A DNA stretch of 64,000 nucleotides from Acidobacteriaceae bacterium (GTDB lineage Bacteria; Acidobacteriota; Terriglobia; Terriglobales; Acidobacteriaceae), in the NCBI GenBank assembly GCA_027449545.1, contig DAIDLI010000221.1, positions 1 to 64,000 on the forward strand, given 5' to 3'. Under the pieces are notes generated by a model that saw only the letters and a list, made by a program, of their open reading frames with translations, had not been told where the DNA came from and did no database searches. This document shows, in pieces, positions 35,701-45,006 of this stretch. The position numbers were made by a program, and so were the translations under genes. The first letter of the stretch is position 1; each line of letters starts with the position of its first letter.

Positions 35701-36199
35701 ACAGGTGGCGGGTGAAGGCCTGCACCTCTGCTCCGCGGTAGTCGCGCCGCTCAACCGGGGAGGACAATACGGTCGAGGTCTCCGTGGCGCCCAGCCCGGA
35801 GAGCCGATCGATCAGCCCCTCCAGGTGTCGGATGGAAGCCACGTTGGCCTCCAGCACAAACGACTCCGCGCCGGTGATGCGGTGGCATCGGCCGATCTCC
35901 GGCATTTCACGCATGGCCGCCACCGCCCTGGCCACCAGCGTGTCCCCACCATGGATCGTCAGGCGCACCAGCACGCGGATGGGCAAGCCCAGCCGGCCCA
36001 GGTTCACTGTGGCGTGGTAGCCGGTAATGATGCCTGCCTCCTCCAGGCGGCGCACCCGCTCGGAGGCCGCGGGAGTCGAAAGGCCCACCTTCCGTCCCAG
36101 CTCCGCGAAGGTGAACCGGGCGTTCTGCTGCAACAGTTCCAGTATCTTCCAGGAGATCGCGTCCATCTCCAGTGCGTTTGGGGCGGTACGGTGACTCAT
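35699..36199 (-). CDS. Lrp/AsnC family transcriptional regulator
   Basis: A 166-aa regulator. The helix-turn-helix domain spans about residues 12-60 (MDAISWKILELLQQNARFTFAELGRKVGLSTPAASERVRRLEEAGIITGY), followed by an RAM-type ligand domain (VRLTIHGGDTLVARAVAAM, PEIGRCHRITGAESFVLEA). ATG 36199 is preceded by AAGGAG. It is divergent from hppD, with 167 bp between, and the spacer holds a 6+6 bp inverted repeat near the regulator's own start. Members often sense an amino acid. Tyrosine, phenylalanine or leucine are logical ligands given the operon it faces. Confidence 0.95.
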   Translation of the reverse strand: MSHRTAPNALEMDAISWKILELLQQNARFTFAELGRKVGLSTPAASERVRRLEEAGIITGYHATVNLGRLGLPIRVLVRLTIHGGDTLVARAVAAMREMPEIGRCHRITGAESFVLEANVASIRHLEGLIDRLSGLGATETSTVLSSPVERRDYRGAEVQAFTRHL

Positions 36200-36232
36200 G
36201 CCCGTGACTCCTTAAGCCGACTGCACCATTAT

Positions 36233-36249
36233 GCTTAATTTCTTTAAGC
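36233..36249. promoter_or_regulatory. Candidate Lrp-family operator
   Basis: GCTTAA and TTAAGC are separated by 5 nt (TTTCT). A further CTTAAG lies at 36211-36216, directly upstream of the regulator gene. The AT-rich, spaced half-sites in the divergent spacer suit an AsnC/Lrp protein controlling itself and hppD. Confidence 0.55.
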
Positions 36250-36366
36250 CAAGACAGCCGGTTTTGGTTTCATTCCCCATTCTCTTCCGCATCCAAACAG
36301 ACCTAAGCTAGTCGGAAGCCGGTCGCGCGGCCCCCGCCTGCGCCCGGCGCAAGAGGAACTGAATCT

Positions 36367-37521
36367 ATGGCTTCCCCGCGTCTTGTCTCCGGAGGCCCGG
36401 CATCACAGGTGCTTGCCGAGCCGTCCGCTGAAACCGACTTTCTGCCCCTCAAAGGCACCGATCACGTTGAATTCTATGTAGGCAATGCCCGCCAGGCCGC
36501 CTACTTTTACCGAGCTGCCTTCGGGTTCTCTCTCGTTGCGTACGCCGGACCTGAAACCGGCCAGCGGGATCGCGCCTCCTATGTGGTCCAGCAGGGCAAG
36601 ATCCGCTTTGTGCTGACCACTCCACTGCGCAGCGACCACCCTATTGCGGGACATATCCACAAACATGGGGACGGAGTGCGTGCCGTGGGTCTGTGGGTAG
36701 ACGATGCCCGTGCCGCCTGGAGGGAGACGACCCGTCGGGGCGCCGTCAGCGCGGCCGAGCCGCAGGAGCTGAAGGACGAGCATGGAACCGCAATCGTCTC
36801 AAGTATCTGCACGTATGGCGACACCATCCACACCTTCGTGGAGCGCGGCGCCTACGCCGGCCCGTTTTTGCCCGGCTTCCGTGCGGTGGGCTCGGACCCG
36901 GTGGCCCGCCCCGTGGGCCTTCTGCACGTGGATCACATGGTAGGCAACGTGGGCTGGAACCAGATGAACACCTGGGTGGACTTCTACGCCCGGGTGATGG
37001 GCTTCTCGCTCTACCAGCACTTCGACGACAAGGACATCTCCACCGAATACTCGGCGCTGATGTCCAAGGTGATGTCGAACGGCAACGGCTACGTGAAATT
37101 CCCGATCAATGAGCCTGCCCAAGGTAAAAAGAAGTCGCAGGTGGAGGAGTATCTCGACTTCTATCCCGGCCCGGGGGTGCAGCACATCGCCATGGCCACC
37201 CACGACATCCTGACCACGGTGAACAAGCTGCGGCAGCAGGGAGTCGAGTTCCTGCGGGTTCCGCACACCTATTACACCGAGTTGCAGGAGCGGGTGGGCA
37301 GGATCGACGAGCCCATCGACGAGCTCGAGAGGCTGGGCATTCTGGTCGATCGCGACAACGAGGGCTACATGCTGCAGATCTTCACGCGGCCCGTGGAAGA
37401 CCGCCCCACGCTGTTCTTCGAGATCATTCAGCGCAAGGGCAGCCGCAGCTTCGGCAAGGGCAACTTCAAGGCGCTCTTCGAGGCGATCGAAAGGGAGCAG
37501 CGGGAGAGAGGAAATTTGTGA
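36367..37521 (+). CDS. hppD: 4-hydroxyphenylpyruvate dioxygenase
   Basis: A 384-aa dioxygenase converting 4-hydroxyphenylpyruvate to homogentisate. Two vicinal-oxygen-chelate halves are visible. Iron ligands are H190 in LLHVDHMVGN, H273 in GVQHIAMAT and E352 in TLFFEIIQRKG. The C-terminal helix GKGNFKALFEAIEREQRERG is typical. It is the first gene of the aromatic amino-acid operon, divergent from the Lrp regulator. No tyrosine aminotransferase is in the window. Confidence 0.97.
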   Translation: MASPRLVSGGPASQVLAEPSAETDFLPLKGTDHVEFYVGNARQAAYFYRAAFGFSLVAYAGPETGQRDRASYVVQQGKIRFVLTTPLRSDHPIAGHIHKHGDGVRAVGLWVDDARAAWRETTRRGAVSAAEPQELKDEHGTAIVSSICTYGDTIHTFVERGAYAGPFLPGFRAVGSDPVARPVGLLHVDHMVGNVGWNQMNTWVDFYARVMGFSLYQHFDDKDISTEYSALMSKVMSNGNGYVKFPINEPAQGKKKSQVEEYLDFYPGPGVQHIAMATHDILTTVNKLRQQGVEFLRVPHTYYTELQERVGRIDEPIDELERLGILVDRDNEGYMLQIFTRPVEDRPTLFFEIIQRKGSRSFGKGNFKALFEAIEREQRERGNL

Positions 37522-37613
37522 GGGTGCGTTGAGAGTGCTGCTCTTCAGGTCTAACCGGAGAAAGGCGCGGTCAGGGCTGGGCACCCGGAGCCTGTAGCGC
37601 CGAGAGGATCGTC

Positions 37614-38366
37614 ATGCAAACCGCAACGCTTTCCGTCGCCGCGCCTTACCTTATCGAGCAAGACTACACGGCCTACAGTGCCGAGCAGCACGCGGTCTGG
37701 GCGGAGCTGGTATCCCGCGCCTGGCCTGAGCTGGAGCGCCACGCCGCCCGCGAGTATCTGGAAGGCTTCTCGATCATCGGGCTCGAGCCCGATCGCCTCC
37801 CCAGGCTGGCGGCCATCAGCGCGCGGCTGGAGCCGCGCACTGGCTGGAACGCCACGCCGGTCAGCGGCTTTCTGCCCGCGCCGGCGTTCTTCGAGATGCT
37901 GGCGGCGCGGCGCTTTCCTACCACCACCTGGCTGCGCAGCCGCGACTCGCTCGAATACACGCCCGAGCCCGACATCTTTCACGACGTCTTCGGTCACGTG
38001 CCGATGCATGCGCACGCCGTGTTTGCCGACTTCCTGGCCCACTACGGCCGGGTCTGCGCATCCATCCAGGATGCCGGGGTGCTGGAACGACTGGGGCGGC
38101 TGTTCTGGTATACGGTGGAGTTCGGCCTAATCCGCCAGGACGGCGAGATCAAGGTCTACGGCAGCGGCCTGATCAGCTCGCACGGCGAGTGCAAGAACGT
38201 GATCGAGGGCGGGTGCGCGGTTCATGACTTCACGCTTGACGAGGTAGTAAACACGCCGGTGAAAGTGGATGAATTTCAGCGGCTCCTGTTCGCGGTGAGC
38301 AGCTTCGACCAGATCTACGACGCCATGCACGCGGCGGAAAAACGCGCGGCCGAGGGCCGCCTGTGA
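37614..38366 (+). CDS. phhA: Phenylalanine 4-monooxygenase
   Basis: A 250-aa pterin- and iron-dependent hydroxylase making tyrosine from phenylalanine. The iron ligands are in [13 protein letters not shown] (two His) and YTVEFGL (Glu), and the N-terminal residues [15 protein letters not shown] match bacterial forms. It is a little shorter than most bacterial members (about 260-300). The ribosome site GAGAGGA lies before ATG 37614. A pterin-carbinolamine dehydratase gene, often a neighbour, is absent here. Its stop overlaps a possible GTG start of hmgA. Confidence 0.96.
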   Translation: MQTATLSVAAPYLIEQDYTAYSAEQHAVWAELVSRAWPELERHAAREYLEGFSIIGLEPDRLPRLAAISARLEPRTGWNATPVSGFLPAPAFFEMLAARRFPTTTWLRSRDSLEYTPEPDIFHDVFGHVPMHAHAVFADFLAHYGRVCASIQDAGVLERLGRLFWYTVEFGLIRQDGEIKVYGSGLISSHGECKNVIEGGCAVHDFTLDEVVNTPVKVDEFQRLLFAVSSFDQIYDAMHAAEKRAAEGRL

Positions 38367-38380
38367 AAGGCGCACACGCC

Positions 38381-39700
38381 ATGCCCGATTCCCTTCCCTG
38401 CCAATCCGGTTTCGGCAACGAATTCGCCACCGAGGCCGTTGCCGGCGCTCTTCCCGCCGGACAGAACGCCCCGCAGGACCATCCCCTCGGGCTTTACACC
38501 GAGCAGATGAGCGGAACGCCGTTCACGGCGCCGCGGGCGGTCAACCGGCGGACCTGGACGTACCGCATCCGGCCGTCCGTAACGCATCGCCCTTACGAAG
38601 AGACTCCCACGGGCCTGCTGCGCAGCGGTCCATTCAACGAGGTTCCGCCCTCCCCCAACCAGCTCCGCTGGGACCCGCTGCCGATTCCTGAAGAGGCTAC
38701 CGACTTCGTGCGGGGCCTGGTTACGATGGGCGGCAACGGCGATCCCGCGGTCCAGAGCGGCATCGCCATCCACATCTACGCCGCCAATGAGTCGATGCAC
38801 GACAGGTTCTTCGCCAATGCCGATGGGGAGATGCTCATCGTTCCACAGCTCGGAGCGCTGCGCTTCCACACCGAGATGGGCGTTCTCGACGCCGCCCCGG
38901 GGGAGATCTGCGTGATTCCGCGCGGCATCAAGTTCCGGGTGGTCCTGCTCGACAGGCAGGCGCGCGGGTACATCTGCGAGAACTACGGCCTCGCCTTCCG
39001 GCTGCCGGAGCTCGGGCCGATAGGAGCGAATGGACTGGCGAATCCGCGCGATTTTCTCGCCCCGGTCGCCGCGTTCGAAGACCGCGAGGGCAGTTTTCAT
39101 CTCGTCACCAAGTTCATGGGGAGGCTGTGGCAGGCACAGATCGACCATTCACCTCTCGACGTGGTTGCGTGGCACGGCAACTACACGCCTTACAAGTACG
39201 ATCTGGCGCGCTTCAACTGCATCAACACTGTCTCCTTCGACCATCCTGACCCTTCTATTTACACCGTGCTCAGCGCTCCCTCCACCGTGCCCGGCACAGC
39301 CAACTGCGACTTCGCCATCTTTCCGCCACGCTGGCTGGTGGCGGAGCACAGCTTCCGTCCGCCCTGGTTCCACCGCAACCTGATGAACGAGTTCATGGGT
39401 CTGGTCTTTGGGGCCTACGACGCCAAGGCGGAGGGCTTTGTGCCCGGCGGGGCCAGCCTGCACAACTGCATGGCGGGCCACGGACCGGACGCCGAGACGT
39501 TCGAGCGCGCCTCCACCGCCAGCCTCAAGCCCGTTTACCTGGCAAATACCCTGGCCTTCATGTTCGAGACGCAGTTTGTCGTCCGTTCTACTGCGTTCGC
39601 GATGAGCACCCGCATCCTACAGCACGAGTACTTCGAGTGCTGGCAAGGGCTCAAAAAGCGCTTCGCCCCCGAAGGAGTCGCGGAGAGCAAAAACGGATGA
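38381..39700 (+). CDS. hmgA: Homogentisate 1,2-dioxygenase
   Basis: A 439-aa ring-cleaving enzyme giving maleylacetoacetate. It starts [19 protein letters not shown] at ATG 38381; GTG 38363, overlapping the phhA stop as GTGA, is an alternative. Iron ligands are in [16 protein letters not shown] (His, Glu) and in the later [11 protein letters not shown] (His). The length matches the family. Its stop overlaps the start of the next, unknown gene as ATGA. Confidence 0.97.
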   Translation: MPDSLPCQSGFGNEFATEAVAGALPAGQNAPQDHPLGLYTEQMSGTPFTAPRAVNRRTWTYRIRPSVTHRPYEETPTGLLRSGPFNEVPPSPNQLRWDPLPIPEEATDFVRGLVTMGGNGDPAVQSGIAIHIYAANESMHDRFFANADGEMLIVPQLGALRFHTEMGVLDAAPGEICVIPRGIKFRVVLLDRQARGYICENYGLAFRLPELGPIGANGLANPRDFLAPVAAFEDREGSFHLVTKFMGRLWQAQIDHSPLDVVAWHGNYTPYKYDLARFNCINTVSFDHPDPSIYTVLSAPSTVPGTANCDFAIFPPRWLVAEHSFRPPWFHRNLMNEFMGLVFGAYDAKAEGFVPGGASLHNCMAGHGPDAETFERASTASLKPVYLANTLAFMFETQFVVRSTAFAMSTRILQHEYFECWQGLKKRFAPEGVAESKNG

Positions 39701-40548
39701 TCGCTATCGAAGCACTGCTCGCGGACACGATCGACTACGCGGGCCTCTATCCCCCGGCCGGTCTGGATATGCACACGGCGGTGCGCAACTACCTCGAATA
39801 CAGCCGCAGCGCCCGGCGGCGCGTTCTCGGCCGCTTCGTCATTGATCTTGACCGCTTCCCCTATCTTTGGGACGCAGCCGGAGACTATGTTCGCGGCATG
39901 CGCCTGAGCGTTCTCGCCAATCCTGAGTCGGATTGGGACGATCTCCGCCGCCTGGCCGACAAGGGCTACGTCATCGAAGCCGTCGAGATCAAGACCGGCG
40001 CTCCGGATGAGATCGCGCGGCTGGCGACGCACGTTCCCGACGGCATTGCAGCGTACTTCGAGGTTCCGATCGGCGCCTCCGTTGAAGCCCTGGATGCTGT
40101 CGAGGCCGCGGGGGCACGCATCAAGCTGCGGATGGGCGGTGTCGCTGCCGAGGCCTTCCCTTCCACGCAGGCAGTGGCGCACATGCTGGACCAGATCGCC
40201 CGGCGCCGGCTGATCTTCAAAGCCACCGCCGGCCTGCACCATCCGGTGCGCGGTAACTATGCGCTCACCAGCGCGCCCGCCAGCCCAGCGGCCACGATGC
40301 ATGGCTTCATCAATCTCGCCACTGCCGCCGCCGTGCTACACTTTGGCGGCGACGTAGCCGATGCCTTCGAATCTCTGGAAGAGCTGCAGCCAGACGCCTG
40401 GCGGGTGGGGGATAACGCCATCCTGTGGCGCGAGTACGGCTGGAACGCCGATGAGCTTTGCGAGGTGCGCCGCCAGTTCTTCGCCGGCTTCGGCTCCTGT
40501 TCCTTCGAAGATCCCATTCACGATTTGGAGGCGCTGGCATGGCTCTGA
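39697..40548 (+). CDS. Unknown protein inside the tyrosine-degradation operon
   Basis: A 283-aa soluble protein, [26 protein letters not shown] do not recognise the family with certainty. The repeating beta/alpha pattern ([58 protein letters not shown]) suggests a TIM-barrel or related fold. The LHHPVRG segment and several Arg/Lys on strand ends could form an anion-binding site. It overlaps hmgA by 4 nt (ATGA) and fahA by 10 nt, so it is translated with them. The pathway lacks a maleylacetoacetate isomerase in this operon, exactly at this position. A role there is possible but is context inference only. Confidence 0.85.
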   Translation: MIAIEALLADTIDYAGLYPPAGLDMHTAVRNYLEYSRSARRRVLGRFVIDLDRFPYLWDAAGDYVRGMRLSVLANPESDWDDLRRLADKGYVIEAVEIKTGAPDEIARLATHVPDGIAAYFEVPIGASVEALDAVEAAGARIKLRMGGVAAEAFPSTQAVAHMLDQIARRRLIFKATAGLHHPVRGNYALTSAPASPAATMHGFINLATAAAVLHFGGDVADAFESLEELQPDAWRVGDNAILWREYGWNADELCEVRRQFFAGFGSCSFEDPIHDLEALAWL

Positions 40549-41831
40549 AAAGCTGGTTGACCTCCGCCAACGATCCGCAGTGCGAGTTCCCCCTGGCCAA
40601 CCTGCCCTGGGGTATCTTCCGCAATGGCGGAGAGGCACGGATTGGTGTTGCACTCGGGGACCGTGTTCTGGATCTTCGCGCCTGCGCGGAGAATGGGCTG
40701 CTCGCCGGGCTGAATGCCAATCTGCTGGATGCCTGCCGCGCGCCACTGCTCAACGACTTGATGGCGCTGGGCTACGACTCCTGGCACGAACTGCGCGCCC
40801 ATGTGACCGGCCTGCTTGAAGAAGGCGCGCCCGGCTCGACCCGGTCTCGTGTCGAGCCGCTGCTGCTCCCCATCGATAAGGTCGAGATGCAGCTTCCGGC
40901 GCGGATCGGCGATTACACCGACTTCTACTCCTCGATTCATCACGCCACGCGCGTAGGACGCCGCTTCCGCCCCGACAACCCGCTGCTGCCCAACTACAAG
41001 TACGTTCCGATCGGCTACCATGGCCGCGCCTCGTCGATCGTGGTCAGCGGCACGCCGGTGCGCCGCCCCTGCGGCCAGATCAAGCAGCACGATGCGCCGC
41101 CGGTCTTTCTTCACACCCGGGCGCTGGATTACGAGCTGGAAGTGGGCGCGTTTATCGGCCCCGGCAATCATCAAGGGGAGCCGATTCGCATTGCCGCCGC
41201 CGATCACCAGATCTTCGGCCTGTGCCTGGTCAACGACTGGTCGGCGCGGGACATCCAGGCCGGGGAGTACCAGCCTCTCGGCCCGTTCCTTTCGAAGAGT
41301 TTCGCCACTACCGTCTCGCCGTGGATTGTTCCGCTCGAAGCGCTGGAGCCCTATCGCGTGGCGGCTGCCGAACGCCCGCCCGGCGATCCCGCGCCGCTGC
41401 CCTACCTCACCTCGCTGGCGGATGCGCTGGACGCCTTCGATGTGACCCTCGAGGTTCACCTTCAGTCCAAGCAGATGCGGGAGGCAGGCATGGAGCCGAT
41501 ATGCGTCAGTCGCGGCAATCTTCGCGATCTGTACTGGACAATTGCCCAGCTCATCGCGCACCATGCGGGGAATGGCTGCAATCTGCGCCCCGGCGACCTG
41601 CTCGCCACCGGCACGATCTCCGGCCCGAATCCCGGCTCGGAGGGGTGCCTGCTCGAGAAGCAATGCGACGGGGAAGCTCTTCGCCTGCCCAGCGGCGAAC
41701 CGCGCAAGTTCCTCGAAGATGGCGATAGTGTTCTCTTCCGCGCCTGGGCGGAGAAGCCCGGGCTGCCGCGCATCGGCTTCGGCACATGCACCGGCACCGT
41801 AGTTCCAAGCGATCAACATACGACGCGATGA
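40539..41831 (+). CDS. fahA: Fumarylacetoacetase
   Basis: A 430-aa hydrolase splitting fumarylacetoacetate into fumarate and acetoacetate. The two-domain FAH layout starts [25 protein letters not shown]. The active-site stretches are DYTDFYSSIHHATRVGRRFR, YHGRASSIVVSGTPVRRPCGQ, LDYELEVGAFIGPGN and NDWSARDIQAGEYQPLGPFLSKSF. ATG 40539 overlaps the end of the unknown gene. Its stop overlaps the ATG of the carboxyltransferase. Confidence 0.97.
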   Translation: MALKSWLTSANDPQCEFPLANLPWGIFRNGGEARIGVALGDRVLDLRACAENGLLAGLNANLLDACRAPLLNDLMALGYDSWHELRAHVTGLLEEGAPGSTRSRVEPLLLPIDKVEMQLPARIGDYTDFYSSIHHATRVGRRFRPDNPLLPNYKYVPIGYHGRASSIVVSGTPVRRPCGQIKQHDAPPVFLHTRALDYELEVGAFIGPGNHQGEPIRIAAADHQIFGLCLVNDWSARDIQAGEYQPLGPFLSKSFATTVSPWIVPLEALEPYRVAAAERPPGDPAPLPYLTSLADALDAFDVTLEVHLQSKQMREAGMEPICVSRGNLRDLYWTIAQLIAHHAGNGCNLRPGDLLATGTISGPNPGSEGCLLEKQCDGEALRLPSGEPRKFLEDGDSVLFRAWAEKPGLPRIGFGTCTGTVVPSDQHTTR

Positions 41832-43657
41832 TTCACGAGGAGATCACGGACGACGAGATGAGCGAAACCCTCAAACTGGACAATGAACTCGGCTCCCCCA
41901 TCGACATTCAAACCTCGCGCGCCGTGGGAAATCGCGACGCGCTGCTTCAGTTGCTGGCTGAGGTACGCGACCAGGAGCACAGCATTCGCCAGGGCGGCGG
42001 CGCCAAAGCCATTGAGGCGCAGCATGGCAAGGGCCGGCTCACCGCCCGCGAGCGCATCCGCCTGCTTCTCGATGAAGGCGGCGAGCTCTTCGAGCTGGGC
42101 CTGTGGGCCGCGCACGACATGTACGCCGAATATGGCGGCGCGCCCGGCGCGGGCGTGGTCACCGGACTGGGCCGGGTTAGCGGCAGGCTTTGCATGATCG
42201 TGGCCAATGACGCCACGGTGAAGGCAGGGGCCTTCTTTCCCATGACCGCCAAGAAGGTTCTCCGGGCGCAGACCATCGCCATGGAGAACCGCATCCCCAC
42301 GCTTTACCTGGTGGACTCCGCGGGCGTGTTCCTTCCTCTGCAAGAGGACGTCTTCCCCGACAACGACGACTTCGGCCGCATCTTCCGCAACAACGCCGTA
42401 ATGAGCGCGATGGGCATTCCCCAGATTACGGCCATCATGGGCATGTGCGTGGCCGGCGGCGCCTATCTGCCAGTTATGACCGACACCGTGCTGATGACGG
42501 AAGGCTCCGGGTTGTTTCTCGCCGGACCCTCGCTGGTGCAGGCTGCGATCGGGCAGAAGACCGACGCCGAAGAACTGGGCGGCGAAGCCATGCATGCGGA
42601 GATCTCCGGGACCGTGGACTTCAAGGAGCCTGACGATAACGCGTGTATCGCGCGGATCCGGTCTCTGGTGGAGAAGATGGGCTCGCGTAGATTCCTTCCC
42701 AGGTCCGCTACGCGGGACCTGGGGCACCCGGACCGGGGGTGCCCGGACTCAGAACAGCCAGGGGCGAGTGGAGATGCGATCTTCCGGAAGCGGGAGTACC
42801 AGGCTGAGCGCGATGGGCCACGCTTCCCCGCCGAAGACCTCTATGCGCTCGTGAATCCGGCACCCGGCGCCACCAATCTTTACGACATGCGCCAGGTTAT
42901 CGCCCGTATTGTCGACCGCAGCGAGTTCGACGAGTACAAGCAGGAGTACGGCCGCACCCTGATCTGCGGCTATGCCTGGATCGGCGGCCACGCGGTGGGC
43001 ATTGTCGCCAACCAGAAAATCAACCAGCGCGACACGGTGGCGATGGGCCCGGCGGCGGGGGCCATGAAGATCGAAGTGGGCGGCGTGATCTACACCGAAG
43101 CCGCGCAGAAGGCCGCGCGCTTCATCATGGACTGCAATCAGAACCTCGTGCCGCTCATCTTTCTCCATGATGTCAACGGGTTCATGGTTGGAAAAGACGC
43201 AGAGTGGTCGGGCATCATCCGTGCGGGCGCCAAGATGGTGACCGCCGTCAGCACCAGCGTGGTGCCCAAGATCGCGGTCATCCTCGGCGGCAGCTTCGGC
43301 GCGGGCCACTATGCCATGTGCGGCAAGGCCTACGATCCGCGCTTTCTGTTCGCGTGGCCCACCGCGCGTTACGCGGTGATGAGCGGAGCATCGGCAGCGG
43401 CGACGCTGGCCGAGGTCCGTGCCAGGCAGCTCGAACGGAGCGGCAAAAAGCTGTCCGAGCAGGAGAAGGCGGCCATCCACGAGGAGATTCGCGCCACCTA
43501 CGACGCGCAGGCCGACCCGCGCTATGGCGCGGCCCGCCTGTGGGTGGATGCCATCATCGATCCGGCGCAGACGCGGGAGGTGCTGCTCAACGCCCTCGAA
43601 GCGTGTTCGCTCAACCCTAACGTTCCGCCGTACAACCCCGGTGTGATCCAGACGTAG
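41828..43657 (+). CDS. Acyl-CoA carboxylase carboxyltransferase subunit (methylcrotonyl-CoA type) with an in-frame palindrome
   Basis: A 609-aa biotin-dependent carboxyltransferase. The crotonase-like halves show the acyl-CoA and carboxybiotin sites ([35 protein letters not shown]). Its place beside an acyl-CoA dehydrogenase favours leucine breakdown (3-methylcrotonyl-CoA), but the biotin-carrying partner is not in the window. The linker between the halves is abnormally long: residues about 285-325 include [17 protein letters not shown], encoded by a double hairpin (42698-42744). The two halves keep the same frame on both sides, so the protein may still work. ATG 41828 overlaps the fahA stop; ATG 41861 (MSETLKL) is an alternative. 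Confidence 0.92.
   Translation: MIHEEITDDEMSETLKLDNELGSPIDIQTSRAVGNRDALLQLLAEVRDQEHSIRQGGGAKAIEAQHGKGRLTARERIRLLLDEGGELFELGLWAAHDMYAEYGGAPGAGVVTGLGRVSGRLCMIVANDATVKAGAFFPMTAKKVLRAQTIAMENRIPTLYLVDSAGVFLPLQEDVFPDNDDFGRIFRNNAVMSAMGIPQITAIMGMCVAGGAYLPVMTDTVLMTEGSGLFLAGPSLVQAAIGQKTDAEELGGEAMHAEISGTVDFKEPDDNACIARIRSLVEKMGSRRFLPRSATRDLGHPDRGCPDSEQPGASGDAIFRKREYQAERDGPRFPAEDLYALVNPAPGATNLYDMRQVIARIVDRSEFDEYKQEYGRTLICGYAWIGGHAVGIVANQKINQRDTVAMGPAAGAMKIEVGGVIYTEAAQKAARFIMDCNQNLVPLIFLHDVNGFMVGKDAEWSGIIRAGAKMVTAVSTSVVPKIAVILGGSFGAGHYAMCGKAYDPRFLFAWPTARYAVMSGASAAATLAEVRARQLERSGKKLSEQEKAAIHEEIRATYDAQADPRYGAARLWVDAIIDPAQTREVLLNALEACSLNPNVPPYNPGVIQT
42698..42744. repeat. Palindromic element inserted in-frame in the carboxyltransferase gene
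   Basis: Hairpin 1 is CCCAGGTCC/GGACCTGGG (42698-42706 with 42715-42723). Hairpin 2 is GGGCACCC/GGGTGCCC (42722-42729 with 42737-42744). The string GGACCTGGGGCACCC is the reverse complement of GGGTGCCCCAGGTCC, the core of the tandem repeats at 1-350. The element lies in the linker between protein domains. Confidence 0.85.
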
Positions 43658-43724
43658 CGCAGTCGCAGTAACGGTCTCCAGACCGGCAGCAAGGCTCAAG
43701 CAATTTCGCATCCAGGAGCAAGCC

Positions 43725-44915
43725 ATGGCCGTACAACTTGAGATGGTCGAAAGCCTTTATCCCTTCGTTCTGACTGAAGAGCAGGAACAGCTCCGTCGCG
43801 AGATCCGCGCGTTTGCCGCGCGCGAGATCGCGCCCAACCTGATGAAGTGGGACGAAGCCGGCGAGTTCCCTCTGGAGGCGGTCAAGAAGCTCGGCCAGAT
43901 GGGGCTGCTGGGCATCATCTTCCCGCCTGAATACGGCGGCGCAGGCTTGGGCTACGTGGATTACGTGCTGGCCGTTGAGGAACTCTCCGCCGTGGATGGC
44001 TCGATCGGCATCACCGTGGCCGCGCACAATTCGCTGGGCAGCAACCACATCTTCCTGGCCGGCAATGAGGACCAGCGGCGGAAGTACATTCCGCTGCTGG
44101 CCAGCGGCGAGTGGCTGGCCGCCTGGGGACTGACGGAGCCGGGCTCCGGCTCCGACGCCAGCAACGCCCGCACCACCGCCGTCAAGAAAGGCGATCGCTA
44201 CATTCTGAACGGCAACAAGACCTTCATCACCAATGGCCATTATGCCGATGTGGCCGTGGTGATCGCGGTGACGGACAAGAGCAAAGGCACGCACGGGCTC
44301 TCCGCGTTCGTGGTCGAGAAGGGCACGAAGGGGTTCCGCCCGGGCAAGAAGGAGAACAAGCTCGGCCTGCGGGCCAGCGACACCAGCGAGCTGATCTTCG
44401 AAGACTGCGAGATTCCCGCAGAGAATCTGCTGGGTAACGAGGGGGAAGGCTTCGTCGACGCCATGCGTGTGCTCGACGGCGGCCGCATCTCCATTGCCGC
44501 GCTCTCGCTGGGTATTGGCCGCGGCGCGCTCGACGCCGCGCTGGCCTACGTGAAGGAGCGCCGCCAGTTCGGCAAGGCCATCGCCGAGTTCCAGGGGATC
44601 CAGTGGAAGCTTGCCGACATGGCTACCGAACTGGATGCCGCACGCCTGCTCACGCAGCGCGCCGCGGTACTGAAGGACTCAGGGCGCAAGGTCACCCGCG
44701 AGTCCTCGATGGCCAAGCTGTTCGCCAGCGAAGCCGCCGTCCACATCTGCAACGAAGCGGTGCAGCTCTTCGGGGGCTATGGCTTCATCAAGGACTACCC
44801 GGCGGAGAAGTTTTACCGCGACGTCAAGCTGTGCACGATCGGCGAAGGCACCAGCGAGATCCAACGCATGGTGATCGCCCGCGAGATTCTGAAGGTGTAT
44901 CCCTCGCGAGGCTGA
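43725..44915 (+). CDS. Acyl-CoA dehydrogenase (short/branched chain)
   Basis: A 396-aa FAD enzyme with the family signatures [18 protein letters not shown] and [22 protein letters not shown]. Its catalytic Glu is in CTIGEGTSE (about E374), the position of short-chain and butyryl-type members; isovaleryl-CoA dehydrogenases use a different Glu. So isovaleryl-CoA is plausible from context (beside a methylcrotonyl-type carboxylase), but a butyryl- or 2-methylbutyryl-CoA substrate fits the residues at least as well. ATG 43725 has AGGAG upstream. Confidence 0.95.
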   Translation: MAVQLEMVESLYPFVLTEEQEQLRREIRAFAAREIAPNLMKWDEAGEFPLEAVKKLGQMGLLGIIFPPEYGGAGLGYVDYVLAVEELSAVDGSIGITVAAHNSLGSNHIFLAGNEDQRRKYIPLLASGEWLAAWGLTEPGSGSDASNARTTAVKKGDRYILNGNKTFITNGHYADVAVVIAVTDKSKGTHGLSAFVVEKGTKGFRPGKKENKLGLRASDTSELIFEDCEIPAENLLGNEGEGFVDAMRVLDGGRISIAALSLGIGRGALDAALAYVKERRQFGKAIAEFQGIQWKLADMATELDAARLLTQRAAVLKDSGRKVTRESSMAKLFASEAAVHICNEAVQLFGGYGFIKDYPAEKFYRDVKLCTIGEGTSEIQRMVIAREILKVYPSRG

Positions 44916-45006
44916 AGCAGCGAACCCGAGGCGGCCGCGGTCCCATGCAGTGGACTGGGAGACCACTGCGACAGCCGCCTGCGCTGATAAACTTCAATCT
45001 GGATTC

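Noticed and set aside
42698-42790. Frameshift or pseudogene in the carboxyltransferase
   Set aside because: The frame stays open and family motifs continue in the same frame on both sides of the palindrome.
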